Origin: Bathymodiolus brooksi
Lineage: Eukaryota; Mollusca; Bivalvia; Mytilida; Modiolidae
Direction: 5' to 3'
DNA length: 64,000 bases
Assembly (NCBI GenBank): GCA_963680875.1
Contig: OY804585.1
Location: 42,763,414 to 42,827,413 of the forward strand
Of the stretch, positions 1-13,200 are shown piece by piece. The first letter of the stretch is position 1. Each line of letters starts with the position of its first letter. Below the pieces are notes generated by a model, which saw nothing but the letters and a program-made list of their open reading frames with translations, was not told the DNA's origin and ran no database searches. The position numbers were made by a program, and so were the translations under genes.

Positions 1-20
1 TCAGCCGATATATACCGATT

Positions 21-28
21 ATGCAAAT
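21..28 (+). promoter_or_regulatory. POU-type octamer motif ATGCAAAT, two per 622-bp unit
   Basis: ATGCAAAT is the exact canonical octamer bound by Oct/POU-domain factors in animals. It lies at 21-28, 321-328 and 643-650, and recurs at both monomer boundaries of essentially every unit, giving roughly 158 copies in the core array. The match is seen directly. Binding is inference: an 8-bp motif carried by a repeat can be incidental, although it sits in the most conserved stretch shared by monomers A and B. Confidence 0.4.
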
Positions 29-320
29 TAGGCATATTTTGATAAAAGATCACATTTAAATCTTCTCCTCTGAAACCGCTGAACCAAATTAAACCAAACC
101 TGGCAGGGGTGGGTCCCTTTCAAAATTGTGTCCGACAGCCCCGCCCTCAATTCAAGATGGCCGCTGTTACTAAATATAGAAATTTCTTCAAATGGCCAAA
201 ACTGCTCTATTTTAAGCCAGAATGTCCCATATTTGAACTGTATAAGCATAATGATGAGCTTTTTAACATGTATTACAGGATTTTTTATGAAGTTTGAACT
301 TTTGCCGATTTTCACCGGTT
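21..320. repeat. Type example of monomer A (300 bp) of the 622-bp unit
   Basis: The monomer runs from one ATGCAAATTA to the next. It opens with GGCATATTTTGATAAAAG and a SwaI site (ATTTAAAT, 54-61). The core module follows: CTTCTCCTCTGAAACCGCTG, then AACCAAAC, TTTCAAAATTGTGTCCGACA and CAAGATGGCCGCTG (153-166). The second half carries AAATTTCTTCAAATGGCC, GCTCTATTTTAAGCCAGAAT and GAGCTTTTTAACATG, and ends at GATTTTCACCGGTTATGC. Recurrent variants are CCCCGCCC or CCCTGCCC, GGCCGCTG or GGCCACTG, TTAAGCCAG or TTAAGTCAG, and TATGAACTTTG, TATGAACTATG or TATGAAGTTTG. Confidence 0.9.
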
Positions 321-330
321 ATGCAAATTA

Positions 331-351
331 GAAAAAAGGGGGGATGAAATT
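331..351. repeat. First copy of a 21-bp purine-rich direct repeat (A6G6) inside monomer B
   Basis: The string of G, six A, six G and ATGAAATT starts at 331 and recurs exactly at 488-508, 157 bp downstream, in the same monomer. Both copies are kept in nearly every unit. Monomer A has no copy in either place. A few units vary the tract: AAAAATGGGG near 1735, 44,005 and 46,493, AAAAATTAAAAAAAGG in several b1 units, and one A fewer near 17,293. Confidence 0.85.
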
Positions 352-487
352 AAAAAAAATCTTCTCCTCTGAAACTACTGAGCCAATCTCAACCAAACTT
401 TGCTGAAATGATTCTTGGATGGCCCCCTTCCAAAATTGTGTCCGTTTATCCCGACTTCCAACCAAGATGGCCACCAAGCTAAAAATA

Positions 488-508
488 GAAAAAAGGGGGG
501 ATGAAATT
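488..508. repeat. Second copy of the 21-bp purine-rich direct repeat in monomer B
   Basis: This copy is identical to 331-351 and sits directly after AAAAATA and before TTAATTGTCC. The pair splits monomer B into two parts. Subtype-chimeric units switch from b2 to b1 across the interval that holds this copy, so it is a candidate exchange region. Confidence 0.8.
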
Positions 509-532
509 TTAATTGTCCATTGCTGCTTTAGT

Positions 533-626
533 GTAAGTCAAAATGAGTGCAAATTTTAACTGCAGCTACATGGCAAGGAGTAGTTTAACATATATTCCGG
601 GTTTTTCTGTGAAATTTTTCTTTCAG
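533..626 (+). other. Possible cryptic mini-intron in monomer B (GTAAGT ... TTTTTCTTTCAG)
   Basis: GTAAGT at 533-538 is a consensus-like 5' splice donor. GAAATTTTTCTTTCAG, ending at 626, is a strong polypyrimidine acceptor. They are 94 bp apart, with branch-point-like TTTAAC upstream of the tract. The pair recurs in almost every unit. Whether the satellite is transcribed or spliced is unknown; this is a prediction from motif shape only. Confidence 0.25.
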
Positions 627-3600
627 CCGATATATACCGATTATGCAAATTAGGCATATTTTGATAAAAGATCACATTTAAATCTTCTCCTCTGAAACCG
701 CTGAACCAAATTAAACCAAACCTGGCAGGGGTGGGTCCCTTTCAAAATTGTGTCCGACAGCCCTGCCCTCCATTCAAGATGGCCGCTGTTACTAAATATA
801 GAAATTTCTTCAAATGGCCAAAACTGCTCTATTTTAAGCCAGAATGTCCCATATTTGAACTGTATAAGCATAATGATGAGCTTTTTAACATGTATTACAG
901 GATTTTTTATGAACTTTGAACTTTTGCCGATTTTGACCGATTATGCAAATTAGAAAAAAGGGGGGATGAAATTTAAAAAAAATCTTCTCCTCGGAAACTA
1001 CTGAGCCAATATCAACCAAATTTTGCTGAAATGATTCTTGGATGGCCCCCTTCCAAAATTGTGTCCGTTGATCCCGACTTCCAACCAAGATGGCCACCAA
1101 GCTAAAAATAGAAAAAAGGGGGGATGAAATTTTAATTGTCCATTGCTGCTTTAGTGTAAGTCAAAATGAGTGCAAATTTTAACTGCAGCTACATGGCAAG
1201 GAGTAGTTTAACATATATTCCGTGTTTTTCTGTGAAATTTTTCTTTCAGCCGATATATACCGATTATGCAAATTAGGCATATTTTGATAAAAGATCACAT
1301 TTAAATCTTCTCCTCTGAAACCGCTGAACCAAATTAAACCAAACCTGGCAGGGGTGGGTCCCTTTCAAAATTGTGTCCGACAGCCCTGCCCTCCATTCAA
1401 GATGGCCGCTGTTACTAAATATAGAAATTTCTTCAAATGGCCAAAACTGCTCTATTTTAAGCCAGAATGTCCCATATTTGAACTGTATAAGCATAATGAT
1501 GAGCTTTTTAACATGTATTACAGGATTTTTTATGAACTTTGAACTTTTGCAGATTTTGACCGATTATGCAAATTAGAAAAAAGGGGGGATGAAATTAAAA
1601 ATATATCTTCTCCTCTGAAACTACTGAGCCAATCTCAACCAAACTTTGCTGAAATGATTCTTGGATGCCCCCCATCCAAAATTGTGTCCGGTGATCCTGA
1701 CTTCCAACCAAGATGGCCGCCAAGCTCAAAATAGAAAAATGGGGGGATGAAATTTTAATTGTCCATTGCTGCTTTAGTGTAAGTCAAAATGAGCTCAAAT
1801 TTTAACTGCAGCTACATGGCAAGAAGTAGTTTAACATATATTCCGTGTTTTTCTGTGAAATTTTTCTTTCAGCCGATATATACCGATTATGCAAATTAGG
1901 CATATTTTGATAAAAGATCACATTTAAATCTTCTCCTCTGAAACCGCTGAACCAAATTAAACCAAACCTGGCAGGGGTGGGTCCCTTTCAAAATTGTGTC
2001 CGACAGCCCCGCCCTCAATTCAAGATGGCCGCTGTTACTAAATATAGAAATTTCTTCAAATGGCCAAAACTGCTCTATTTTAAGCCAGAATGTCCCATAT
2101 TTGAACTGTATAAGCATAATGATGAGCTTTTTAACATGTATTACAGGATTTTTTATGAAGTTTGAACTTTTGCCGATTTTCACCGGTTATGCAAATTAGA
2201 AAAAAGGGGGGATGAAATTAAAAAAAATCTTCTCCTCTGAAACTACTGAGCCAATCTCAACCAAACTTTGCTGAAATGATTCTTGGATGGCCCCCTTCCA
2301 AAATTGTGTCCGTTTATCCCGACTTCCAACCAAGATGGCCACCAAGCTAAAAATAGAAAAAAGGGGGGATGAAATTTTAATTGTCCATTGCTGCTTTAGT
2401 GTAAGTCAAAATGAGTGCAAATTTTAACTGCAGCTACATGGCAAGGAGTAGTTTAACATATATTCCGTGTTTTTCTGTGAAATTTTTCTTTCAGCCGATA
2501 TATACCGATTATGCAAATTAGGCATATTTTGATAAAAGATCACATTTAAATCTTCTCCTCTGAAACCGCTGAACCAAATTAAACCAAACCTGGCAGGGGT
2601 GGGTCCCTTTCAAAATTGTGTCCGACAGCCCTGCCCTCCATTCAAGATGGCCGCTGTTACTAAATATAGAAATTTCTTCAAATGGCCAAAACTGCTCTAT
2701 TTTAAGCCAGAATGTCCCATATTTGAACTGTATAAGCATAATGATGAGCTTTTTAACATGTATTACAGGATTTTTTATGAAGTTTGAACTTTTGCCGATT
2801 TTCACCGGTTATGCAAATTAGAAAAAAGGGGGGATGAAATTAAAAAAAATCTTCTCCTCTGAAACTACTGAGCCAATCTCAACCAAACTTTGCTGAAATG
2901 ATTCTTGGATGGCCCCCTTCCAAAATTGTGTCCGTTTATCCCGACTTCCAACCAAGATGGCCACCAAGCTAAAAATAGAAAAAAGGGGGGATGAAATTTT
3001 AATTGTCCATTGCTGCTTTAGTGTAAGTCAAAATGAGTGCAAATTTTAACTGCAGCTACATGGCAAGGAGTAGTTTAACATATATTCCGGGTTTTTCTGT
3101 GAAATTTTTCTTTCAGCCGATATATACCGATTATGCAAATTAGGCATATTTTGATAAAAGATCACATTTAAATCTTCTCCTCTGAAACCGCTGAACCAAA
3201 TTAAACCAAACCTGGCAGGGGTGGGTCCCTTTCAAAATTGTGTCCGACAGCCCTGCCCTCCATTCAAGATGGCCGCTGTTACTAAATATAGAAATTTCTT
3301 CAAATGGCCAAAACTGCTCTATTTTAAGCCAGAATGTCCCATATTTGAACTGTATAAGCATAATGATGAGCTTTTTAACATGTATTACAGGATTTTTTAT
3401 GAACTTTGAACTTTTGCCGATTTTGACCGATTATGCAAATTAGAAAAAAGGGGGGATGAAATTTAAAAAAAATCTTCTCGTCGGAAACTACTGAGCCAAT
3501 ATCAACCAAATTTTGCTGAAATGATTCTTGGATGGCCCCCTTCCAAAATTGTGTCCGTTGATCCCGACTTCCAACCAAGATGGCCACCAAGCTAAAAATA

Positions 3601-6600
3601 GAAAAAAGGGGGGATGAAATTTTAATTGTCCATTGCTGCTTTAGTGTAAGTCAAAATGAGTGCAAATTTTAACTGCAGCTACATGGCAAGGAGTAGTTTA
3701 ACATATATTCCGTGTTTTTCTGTGAAATTTTTCTTTCAGCCGATATATACCGATTATGCAAATTAGGCATATTTTGATAAAAGATCACATTTAAATCTTC
3801 TCCTCTGAAACCGCTGAACCAAATTAAACCAAACCTGGCAGGGGTGGGTCCCTTTCAAAATTGTGTCCGACAGCCCTGCCCTCCATTCAAGATGGCCGCT
3901 GTTACTAAATATAGAAATTTCTTCAAATGGCCAAAACTGCTCTATTTTAAGCCAGAATGTCCCATATTTGAACTGTATAAGCATAATGATGAGCTTTTTA
4001 ACATGTATTACAGGATTTTTTATGAACTTTGAACTTTTGCCGATTTTGACCGATTATGCAAATTAGAAAAAAGGGGGGATGAAATTTAAAAAAAATCTTC
4101 TCCTCGGAAACTACTGAGCCAATATCAACCAAATTTGCTGAAATGATTCTTGGATGGCCCCCTTCCAAAATTGTGTCCGTTGATCCCGACTTCCAACCAA
4201 GATGGCCACCAAGCTAAAAATTAAAAAAAGGGGGGATGAAATTTTAATTGTCCATTGCTGCTTTAGTGTAAGTCAAAATGAGTGCAAATTTTAACTGCAG
4301 CTACATGGCAAGGAGTAGTTTAACATATATTCCGGGTTTTTCTGTGAAATTTTTCTTTCAGCCGATATATACCGATTATGCAAATTAGGCATATTTTGAT
4401 AAAAGATCACATTTAAATCTTCTCCTCTGAAACCGCTGAACCAAATTAAACCAAACCTGGCAGGGGTGGGTCCCTTTCAAAATTGTGTCCGACAGCCCCG
4501 CCCTCCATTCAAGATGGCCGCTGTTACTAAATATAGAAATTTCTTCAAATGGCCAAAACTGCTCTATTTTAAGCCAGAATGTCCCATATTTGAACTGTAT
4601 AAGCATAATGATGAGCTTTTTAACATGTATTACAGGATTTTTTATGAACTATGAACTTTTGCCGATTTTGACCGATTATGCAAATTAGAAAAAAGGGGGG
4701 ATGAAATTTAAAAAAAATCTTCTCCTCGGAAACTACTGAGCCAATATCAACCAAATTTTGCTGAAATGATTCTTGGATGGCCCCCTTCCAAAATTGTGTC
4801 CGTTCATCCCGACTTCCAACCAAGATGGCCACCAAGCTAAAAATAGAAAAAAGGGGGGATGAAATTTTAATTGTCCATTGCTGCTTTAGTGTAAGTCAAA
4901 ATGAGTGCAAATTTTAACTGCAGCTACATGGCAAGGAGTAGTTTAACATATATTCCGTGTTTTTCTGTGAAATTTTTCTTTCAGCCGATATATACCGATT
5001 ATGCAAATTAGGCATATTTTGATAAAAGATCACATTTAAATCTTCTCCTCTGAAACCGCTGAACCAAATTAAACCAAACCTGGCAGGGGTGGGTCCCTTT
5101 CAAAATTGTGTCCGACAGCCCTGCCCTCCATTCAAGATGGCCGCTGTTACTAAATATAGAAATTTCTTCAAATGGCCAAAACTGCTCTATTTTAAGCCAG
5201 AATGTCCCATATTTGAACTGTATAAGCATAATGATGAGCTTTTTAACATGTATTACAGGATTTTTTATGAACTTTGAACTTTTGCCGATTTTGACCGATT
5301 ATGCAAATTAGAAAAAAGGGGGGATGAAATTAAAAATATATCTTCTCCTCTGAAACTACTGAGCCAATCTCAACCAAACTTTGCTGAAATGATTCTTGGA
5401 TGCCCCCCATCCAAAATTGTGTCCGTTGATCCTGACTTCCAACCAAGATGGCCGCCAAGCTCAAAATAGAAAAAAAGGGGGGATGAAATTTTAATTGTCC
5501 ATTGCTGCTTTAGTGTAAGTCAAAATGAGCTCAAATTTTAACTGCAGCTACATGGCAAGAAGTAGTTTAACATATATTCCGTATTTTTCTGTGAAATTTT
5601 TCTTTCAGCCGATATATACCGATTATGCAAATTAGGCATATTTTGATAAAAGATCACATTTAAATCTTCTCCTCTGAAACCGCTGAACCAAATTAAACCA
5701 AACCTGGCAGGGGTGGGTCCCTTTCAAAATTGTGTCTGACAGCCCCGCCCTCCATTCAAGATGGCCGCTGTTACTAAATATAGAAATTTCTTCAAATGGC
5801 CAAAACTGCTCTATTTTAAGCCAGAATGTCCCATATTTGAACTGTATAAGCATAATGATGAGCTTTTTAACATGTATTACAGGATTTTTTATGAACTTTG
5901 AACTTTTGCCGATTTTGACCGATTATGCAAATTAGAAAAAAGGGGGGATGAAATTAAAAAAAATCTTCTCCTCTGAAACTACTGAGCCAATCTCAACCAA
6001 ACTTTGCTGAAATGATTCTTGGATGGCCCCCTTCCAAAATTGTGTCCGTTGATCCCGACTTCCAACCAAGATGGCCACCAAGCTAAAAATAGAAAAAAGG
6101 GGGGATGAAATTTTAATTGTCCATTGCTGCTTTAGTGTAAGTCAAAATGAGTGCAAATTTTAACTGCAGCTACATGGCAAGGAGTAGTTTAACATATATT
6201 CCGGGTTTTTCTGTGAAATTTTTCTTTCAGCCGATATATACCGATTATGCAAATTAGGCATATTTTGATAAAAGATCACATTTAAATCTTCTCCTCTGAA
6301 ACCGCTGAACCAAATTAAACCAAACCTGGCAGGGGTGGGTCCCTTTCAAAATTGTGTCCGACAGCCCCGCCCTCCATTCAAGATGGCCACTGTTACTAAA
6401 TATAGAAATTTCTTCAAATGGCCAAAACTGCTCTATTTTAAGCCAGAATGTCCCATATTTGAACTGTATAAGCATAATGATGAGCTTTTTAACATGTATT
6501 ACAGGATTTTTTATGAACTTTGAACTTTTGCCGATTTTGACAGATTATGCAAATTAGAAAAAAGGGGGGATGAAATTTAAAAAAAATCTTCTCCTCGGAA

Positions 6601-7899
6601 ACTACTGGGCCAATATCAACCAAATTTGCTGAATTGATTCTTGGATGGCCCCCTTCCAAAATTGTGTCCGTTGATCCCGACTTCCAACCAAGATGGCCAC
6701 CAAGCTAAAAATTAAAAAAAGGGGGGATGAAATTTTAATTGTCCATTGCTGCTTTAGTGTAAGTCAAAATGAGTGCAAATTTTAACTGCAGCTACATGGC
6801 AAGGAGTAGTTTAACATATATTCCGTGTTTTTCTGTGAAATTTTTCTTTCAGCCGATATATACCGATTATGCAAATTAGGCATATTTTGATAAAAGATCA
6901 CATTTAAATCTTCTCCTCTGAAACCGCTGAACCAAATTAAACCAAACCTGGCAGGGGTGGGTCCCTTTCAAAATTGTGTCCGACAGCCCCGCCCTCCATT
7001 CAAGATGGCCGCTGTTACTAAATATAGAAATTTCTTCAAATGGCCAAAACTGCTCTATTTTAAGCCAGAATGTCCCATATTTGAACTGTATAAGCATAAT
7101 GATGAGCTTTTTAACATGTATTACAGGATTTTTTATGAACTATGAACTTTTGCCGATTTTGACCGATTATGCAAATTAGAAAAAAGGGGGGATGAAATTT
7201 AAAAAAAATCTTCTCCTCGGAAACTACTGAGCCAATATCAACCAAATTTTGCTGAAATGATTCTTGGATGGCCCCCTTCCAAAATTGTGTCCGTTGATCC
7301 CGACTTCCAACCAAGATGGCCACCAAGCTAAAAATAGAAAAAAGGGGGGATGAAATTTTAATTGTCCATTGCTGCTTTAGTGTAAGTCAAAATGAGTGCA
7401 AATTTTAACTGCAGCTACATGGCAAGGAGTAGTTTAACATATATTCCGTGTTTTTCTGTGAAATTTTTCTTTCAGCCGATATATACCGATTATGCAAATT
7501 AGGCATATTTTGATAAAAGATCACATTTAAATCTTCTCCTCTGAAACCGCTGAACCAAATTAAACCAAACCTGGCAGGGGTGGGTCCCTTTCAAAATTGT
7601 GTCCGACAGCCCTGCCCTCCATTCAAGATGGCCGCTGTTACTAAATATAGAAATTTCTTCAAATGGCCAAAACTGCTCTATTTTAAGCCAGAATGTCCCA
7701 TATTTGAACTGTATAAGCATAATGATGAGCTTTTTAACATGTATTACAGGATTTTTTATGAACTTTGAACTTTTGCAGATTTTGACCGATTATGCAAATT
7801 AGAAAAAAGGGGGGATGAAATTAAAAATATATCTTCTCCTCTGAAACTACTGAGCCAATCTCAACCAAACTTTGCTGAAATGATTCTTGGATGCCCCCC

Positions 7900-10800
7900 A
7901 TCCAAAATTGTGTCCGTTGATCCTGACTTCCAACCAAGATGGCCGCCAAGCTCAAAATAGAAAAAAGGGGGGATGAAATTTTAATTGTCCATTGCTGCTT
8001 TAGTGTAAGTCAAAATGAGCTCAAATTTTAACTGCAGCTACATGGCAAGAAGTAGTTTAACATATATTCCGTATTTTTCTGTGAAATTTTTCTTTCAGCC
8101 GATATATACCGATTATGCAAATTAGGCATATTTTGATAAAAGATCACATTTAAATCTTCTCCTCTGAAACCGCTGAACCAAATTAAACCAAACCTGGCAG
8201 GGGTGGGTCCCTTTCAAAATTGTGTCCGACAGCCCCGCCCTCCATTCAAGATGGCCGCTGTTACTAAATATAGAAATTTCTTCAAATGGCCAAAACTGCT
8301 CTATTTTAAGCCAGAATGTCCCATATTTGAACTGTATAAGCATAATGATGAGCTTTTTAACATGTATTACAGGATTTTTTATGAACTATGAACTTTTGCC
8401 GATTTTGACCGATTATGCAAATTAGAAAAAAGGGGGGATGAAATTTTAAAAAAATCTTCTCCTCGGAAACTACTGAGCCAATATCAACCAAATTTGCTGA
8501 AATGATTCTTGGATGGCCCCCTTCCAAAATTGTGTCCGTTGATCCCGACTTCCAACCAAGATGGCCACCAAGCTAAAAATTAAAAAAAGGGGGGATGAAA
8601 TTTTAATTGTCCATTGCTGCTTTAGTGTAAGTCAAAATGAGTGCAAATTTTAACTGCAGCTACATGGCAAGGAGTAGTTTAACATATATTCCGTGTTTTT
8701 CTGTGAAATTTTTCTTTCAGCCGATATATACCGATTATGCAAATTAGGCATATTTTGATAAAAGATCACATTTAAATCTTCTCCTCTGAAACCGCTGAAC
8801 CAAATTAAACCAAACCTGGCAGGGGTGGGTCCCTTTCAAAATTGTGTCCGACAGCCCCGCCCTCCATTCAAGATGGCCACTGTTACTAAATATAGAAATT
8901 TCTTCAAATGGCCAAAACTGCTCTATTTTAAGCCAGAATGTCCCATATTTGAACTGTATAAGCATAATGATGAGCTTTTTAACATGTATTACAGGATTTT
9001 TTATGAACTTTGAACTTTTGCCGATTTTGACCGATTATGCAAATTAGAAAAAAGGGGGGATGAAATTTAAAAAAAATCTTCTCCTCGGAAACTACTGAGC
9101 CAATATCAACCAAATTTTGCTGAAATGATTCTTGGATGGCCCCCTTCCAAAATTGTGTCCGTTGATCCCGACTTCCAACCAAGATGGCCACCAAGCTAAA
9201 AATAGAAAAAAGGGGGGATGAAATTTTAATTGTCCATTGCTGCTTTAGTGTAAGTCAAAATGAGTGCAAATTTTAACTGCAGCTACATGGCAAGGAGTAG
9301 TTTAACATATATTCCGTGTTTTTCTGTGAAATTTTTCTTTCAGCCGATATATACCGATTATGCAAATTAGGCATATTTTGATAAAAGATCACATTTAAAT
9401 CTTCTCCTCTGAAACCGCTGAACCAAATTAAACCAAACCTGGCAGGGGTGGGTCCCTTTCAAAATTGTGTCCGACAGCCCTGCCCTCCATTCAAGATGGC
9501 CGCTGTTACTAAATATAGAAATTTCTTCAAATGGCCAAAACTGCTCTATTTTAAGCCAGAATGTCCCATATTTGAACTGTATAAGCATAATGATGAGCTT
9601 TTTAACATGTATTACAGGATTTTTTATGAACTTTGAACTTTTGCCGATTTTGACCGATTATGCAAATTAGAAAAAAGGGGGGATGAAATTAAAAAAAATC
9701 TTCTCCTCTGAAACTACTGAGCCAATCTCAACCAAACTTTGCTGAAATGATTCTTGGATGCCCCCCATCCAAAATTGTGTCCGGTGATCCTGACTTCCAA
9801 CCAAGATGGCCGCCAAGCTCAAAATAGAAAAAAGGGGGGATGAAATTTTAATTGTCCATTGCTGCTTTAGTGTAAGTCAAAATGAGCTCAAATTTTAACT
9901 GCAGCTACATGGCAAGAAGTAGTTTAACATATATTCCGTATTTTTCTGTGAAATTTTTCTTTCAGCCGATATATACCGATTATGCAAATTAGGCATATTT
10001 TGATAAAAGATCACATTTAAATCTTCTCCTCTGAAACCGCTGAACCAAATTAAACCAAACCTGGCAGGGGTGGGTCCCTTTCAAAATTGTGTCCGACAGC
10101 CCTGCCCTCCATTCAAGATGGCCGCTGTTACTAAATATAGAAATTTCTTCAAATGGCCAAAACTGCTCTATTTTAAGCCAGAATGTCCCATATTTGAACT
10201 GTATAAGCATAATGATGAGCTTTTTAACATGTATTACAGGATTTTTTATGAACTTTGAACTTTTGCCGATTTTGACCGATTATGCAAATTAGAAAAAAGG
10301 GGGGATGAAATTAAAAAAAATCTTCTCCTCTGAAACTACTGAGCCAATCTCAACCAAACTTTGCTGAAATGATTCTTGGATGCCCCCCATCCAAAATTGT
10401 GTCCGGTGATCCTGACTTCCAACCAAGATGGCCGCCAAGCTCAAAATAGAAAAAAGGGGGGATGAAATTTTAATTGTCCATTGCTGCTTTAGTGTAAGTC
10501 AAAATGAGCTCAAATTTTAACTGCAGCTACATGGCAAGAAGTAGTTTAACATATATTCCGTATTTTTCTGTGAAATTTTTCTTTCAGCCGATATATACCG
10601 ATTATGCAAATTAGGCATATTTTGATAAAAGATCACATTTAAATCTTCTCCTCTGAAACCGCTGAACCAAATTAAACCAAACCTGGCAGGGGTGGGTCCC
10701 TTTCAAAATTGTGTCCGACAGCCCCGCCCTCCATTCAAGATGGCCGCTGTTACTAAATATAGAAATTTCTTCAAATGGCCAAAACTGCTCTATTTTAAGC

Positions 10801-13200
10801 CAGAATGTCCCATATTTGAACTGTATAAGCATAATGATGAGCTTTTTAACATGTATTACAGGATTTTTTATGAACTATGAACTTTTGCCGATTTTGACCG
10901 ATTATGCAAATTAGAAAAAAGGGGGGATGAAATTTAAAAAAAATCTTCTCCTCGGAAACTACTGAGCCAATATCAACCAAATTTTGCTGAAATGATTCTT
11001 GGATGGCCCCCTTCCAAAATTGTGTCCGTTGATCCCGACTTCCAACCAAGATGGCCACCAAGCTAAAAATAGAAAAAAGGGGGGATGAAATTTTAATTGT
11101 CCATTGCTGCTTTAGTGTAAGTCAAAATGAGTGCAAATTTTAACTGCAGCTACATGGCAAGGAGTAGTTTAACATATATTCCGGGTTTTTCTGTGAAATT
11201 TTTCTTTCAGCCGATATATACCGATTATGCAAATTAGGCATATTTTGATAAAAGATCACATTTAAATCTTCTCCTCTGAAACCGCTGAACCAAATTAAAC
11301 CAAACCTGGCAGGGGTGGGTCCCTTTCAAAATTGTGTCCGACAGCCCTGCCCTCCATTCAAGATGGCCGCTGTTACTAAATATAGAAATTTCTTCAAATG
11401 GCCAAAACTGCTCTATTTTAAGCCAGAATGTCCCATATTTGAACTGTATAAGCATAATGATGAGCTTTTTAACATGTATTACAGGATTTTTTATGAACTT
11501 TGAACTTTTGCCGATTTTGACCGATTATGCAAATTAGAAAAAAGGGGGGATGAAATTAAAAAAAATCTTCTCCTCTGAAACTACTGAGCCAATCTCAACC
11601 AAACTTTGCTGAAATGATTCTTGGATGCCCCCCATCCAAAATTGTGTCCGGTGATCCTGACTTCCAACCAAGATGGCCGCCAAGCTCAAAATAGAAAAAA
11701 GGGGGGATGAAATTTTAATTGTCCATTGCTGCTTTAGTGTAAGTCAAAATGAGCTCAAATTTTAACTGCAGCTACATGGCAAGAAGTAGTTTAACATATA
11801 TTCCGTGTTTTTCTGTGAAATTTTTCTTTCAGCCGATATATACCGATTATGCAAATTAGGCATATTTTGATAAAAGATCACATTTAAATCTTCTCCTCTG
11901 AAACCGCTGAACCAAATTAAACCAAACCTGGCAGGGGTGGGTCCCTTTCAAAATTGTGTCCGACAGCCCCGCCCTCCATTCAAGATGGCCACTGTTACTA
12001 AATATAGAAATTTCTTCAAATGGCCAAAACTGCTCTATTTTAAGCCAGAATGTCCCATATTTGAACTGTATAAGCATAATGATGAGCTTTTTAACATGTA
12101 TTACAGGATTTTTTATGAACTTTGAACTTTTGCCGATTTTGACCGATTATGCAAATTAGAAAAAAGGGGGGATGAAATTTAAAAAAAATCTTCTCCTCGG
12201 AAACTACTGAGCCAATATCAACCAAATTTGCTGAAATGATTCTTGGATGGCCCCCTTCCAAAATTGTGTCCGTTGATCCCGACTTCCAACCAAGATGGCC
12301 ACCAAGCTAAAAATTAAAAAAAGGGGGGATGAAATTTTAATTGTCCATTGCTGCTTTAGTGTAAGTCAAAATGAGTGCAAATTTTAACTGCAGCTACATG
12401 GCAAGGAGTAGTTTAACATATATTCCGTATTTTTCTGTGAAATTTTTCTTTCAGCCGATATATACCGATTATGCAAATTAGGCATATTTTGATAAAAGAT
12501 CACATTTAAATCTTCTCCTCTGAAACCGCTGAACCAAATTAAACCAAACCTGGCAGGGGTGGGTCCCTTTCAAAATTGTGTCCGACAGCCCTGCCCTCCA
12601 TTCAAGATGGCCGCTGTTACTAAATATAGAAATTTCTTCAAATGGCCAAAACTGCTCTATTTTAAGCCAGAATGTCCCATATTTGAACTGTATAAGCATA
12701 ATGATGAGCTTTTTAACATGTATTACAGGATTTTTTATGAACTTTGAACTTTTGCCGATTTTGACCGATTATGCAAATTAGAAAAAAGGGGGGATGAAAT
12801 TAAAAAAAATCTTCTCCTCTGAAACTACTGAGCCAATCTCAACCAAACTTTGCTGAAATGATTCTTGGATGCCCCCCATCCAAAATTGTGTCCGGTGATC
12901 CTGACTTCCAACCAAGATGGCCGCCAAGCTCAAAATAGAAAAAAGGGGGGATGAAATTTTAATTGTCCATTGCTGCTTTAGTGTAAGTCAAAATGAGCTC
13001 AAATTTTAACTGCAGCTACATGGCAAGAAGTAGTTTAACATATATTCCGTATTTTTCTGTGAAATTTTTCTTTCAGCCGATATATACCGATTATGCAAAT
13101 TAGGCATATTTTGATAAAAGATCACATTTAAATCTTCTCCTCTGAAACCGCTGAACCAAATTAAACCAAACCTGGCAGGGGTGGGTCCCTTTCAAAATTG
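7900..13200. repeat. Intra-array segmental duplication I, left copy (partner 19,100-24,400)
   Basis: Unit variants in this block recur in the same order 11,198 bp to the right. The shared order is CCGCTG or CCACTG with the GAACTATG variant, then CCACTG with b1, CCCTGCCC with b2 twice, GAACTATG with b1, CCCTGCCC with b2, CCACTG with AAAATTAAAAAAAGG, and CCCTGCCC with b2. Anchors 8825, 9448, 10070, 10692, 11315, 11937 and 12559 map to 20023, 20646, 21268, 21890, 22513, 23135 and 23757. A few scattered differences remain, for example GGCCGCTG against GGCCACTG in the unit at 8203. Ends are approximate, set by the last shared variant. Confidence 0.7.

Larger units (their letters stand above)
321..642. 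repeat. Type example of monomer B (322 bp) of the 622-bp unit
   Basis: Monomer B aligns by eye to monomer A along its length: CTTCTCCTCTGAAACTACTG, AACCAAAC, TTCCAAAATTGTGTCCG, CAAGATGGCC, then TGCTGCTTTAGTGTAAGTCA, GTTTAACATATATTCC and the closing GATTATGCAAATTAG. It differs by a G6 tract present twice and by an extra stretch before the core. Two main subtypes occur. Subtype b1 has GGCCCCCTTCC, TTGATCCCGAC, GCCACCAAGCTAAAAATAG, GAGTGCAAAT and GCAAGGAG. Subtype b2 has GCCCCCCATCC, GGTGATCCTGAC, GCCGCCAAGCTCAAAATAG, GAGCTCAAAT (a SacI site) and GCAAGAAG. Some units are b2/b1 chimeras. Confidence 0.88.

Noticed and set aside
139..146. Sp1-type GC box CCCCGCCC in monomer A as a promoter
   Set aside because: It is the site of a frequent CpG-to-TpG variant (CCCTGCCC) in many units, so it shows no sign of being maintained, and no TATA or initiator context accompanies it.
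331..508. G-quadruplex formed by the G6 tracts
   Set aside because: The tracts are single G6 runs 157 bp apart. No four G-runs lie close enough for an ordinary intramolecular quadruplex.
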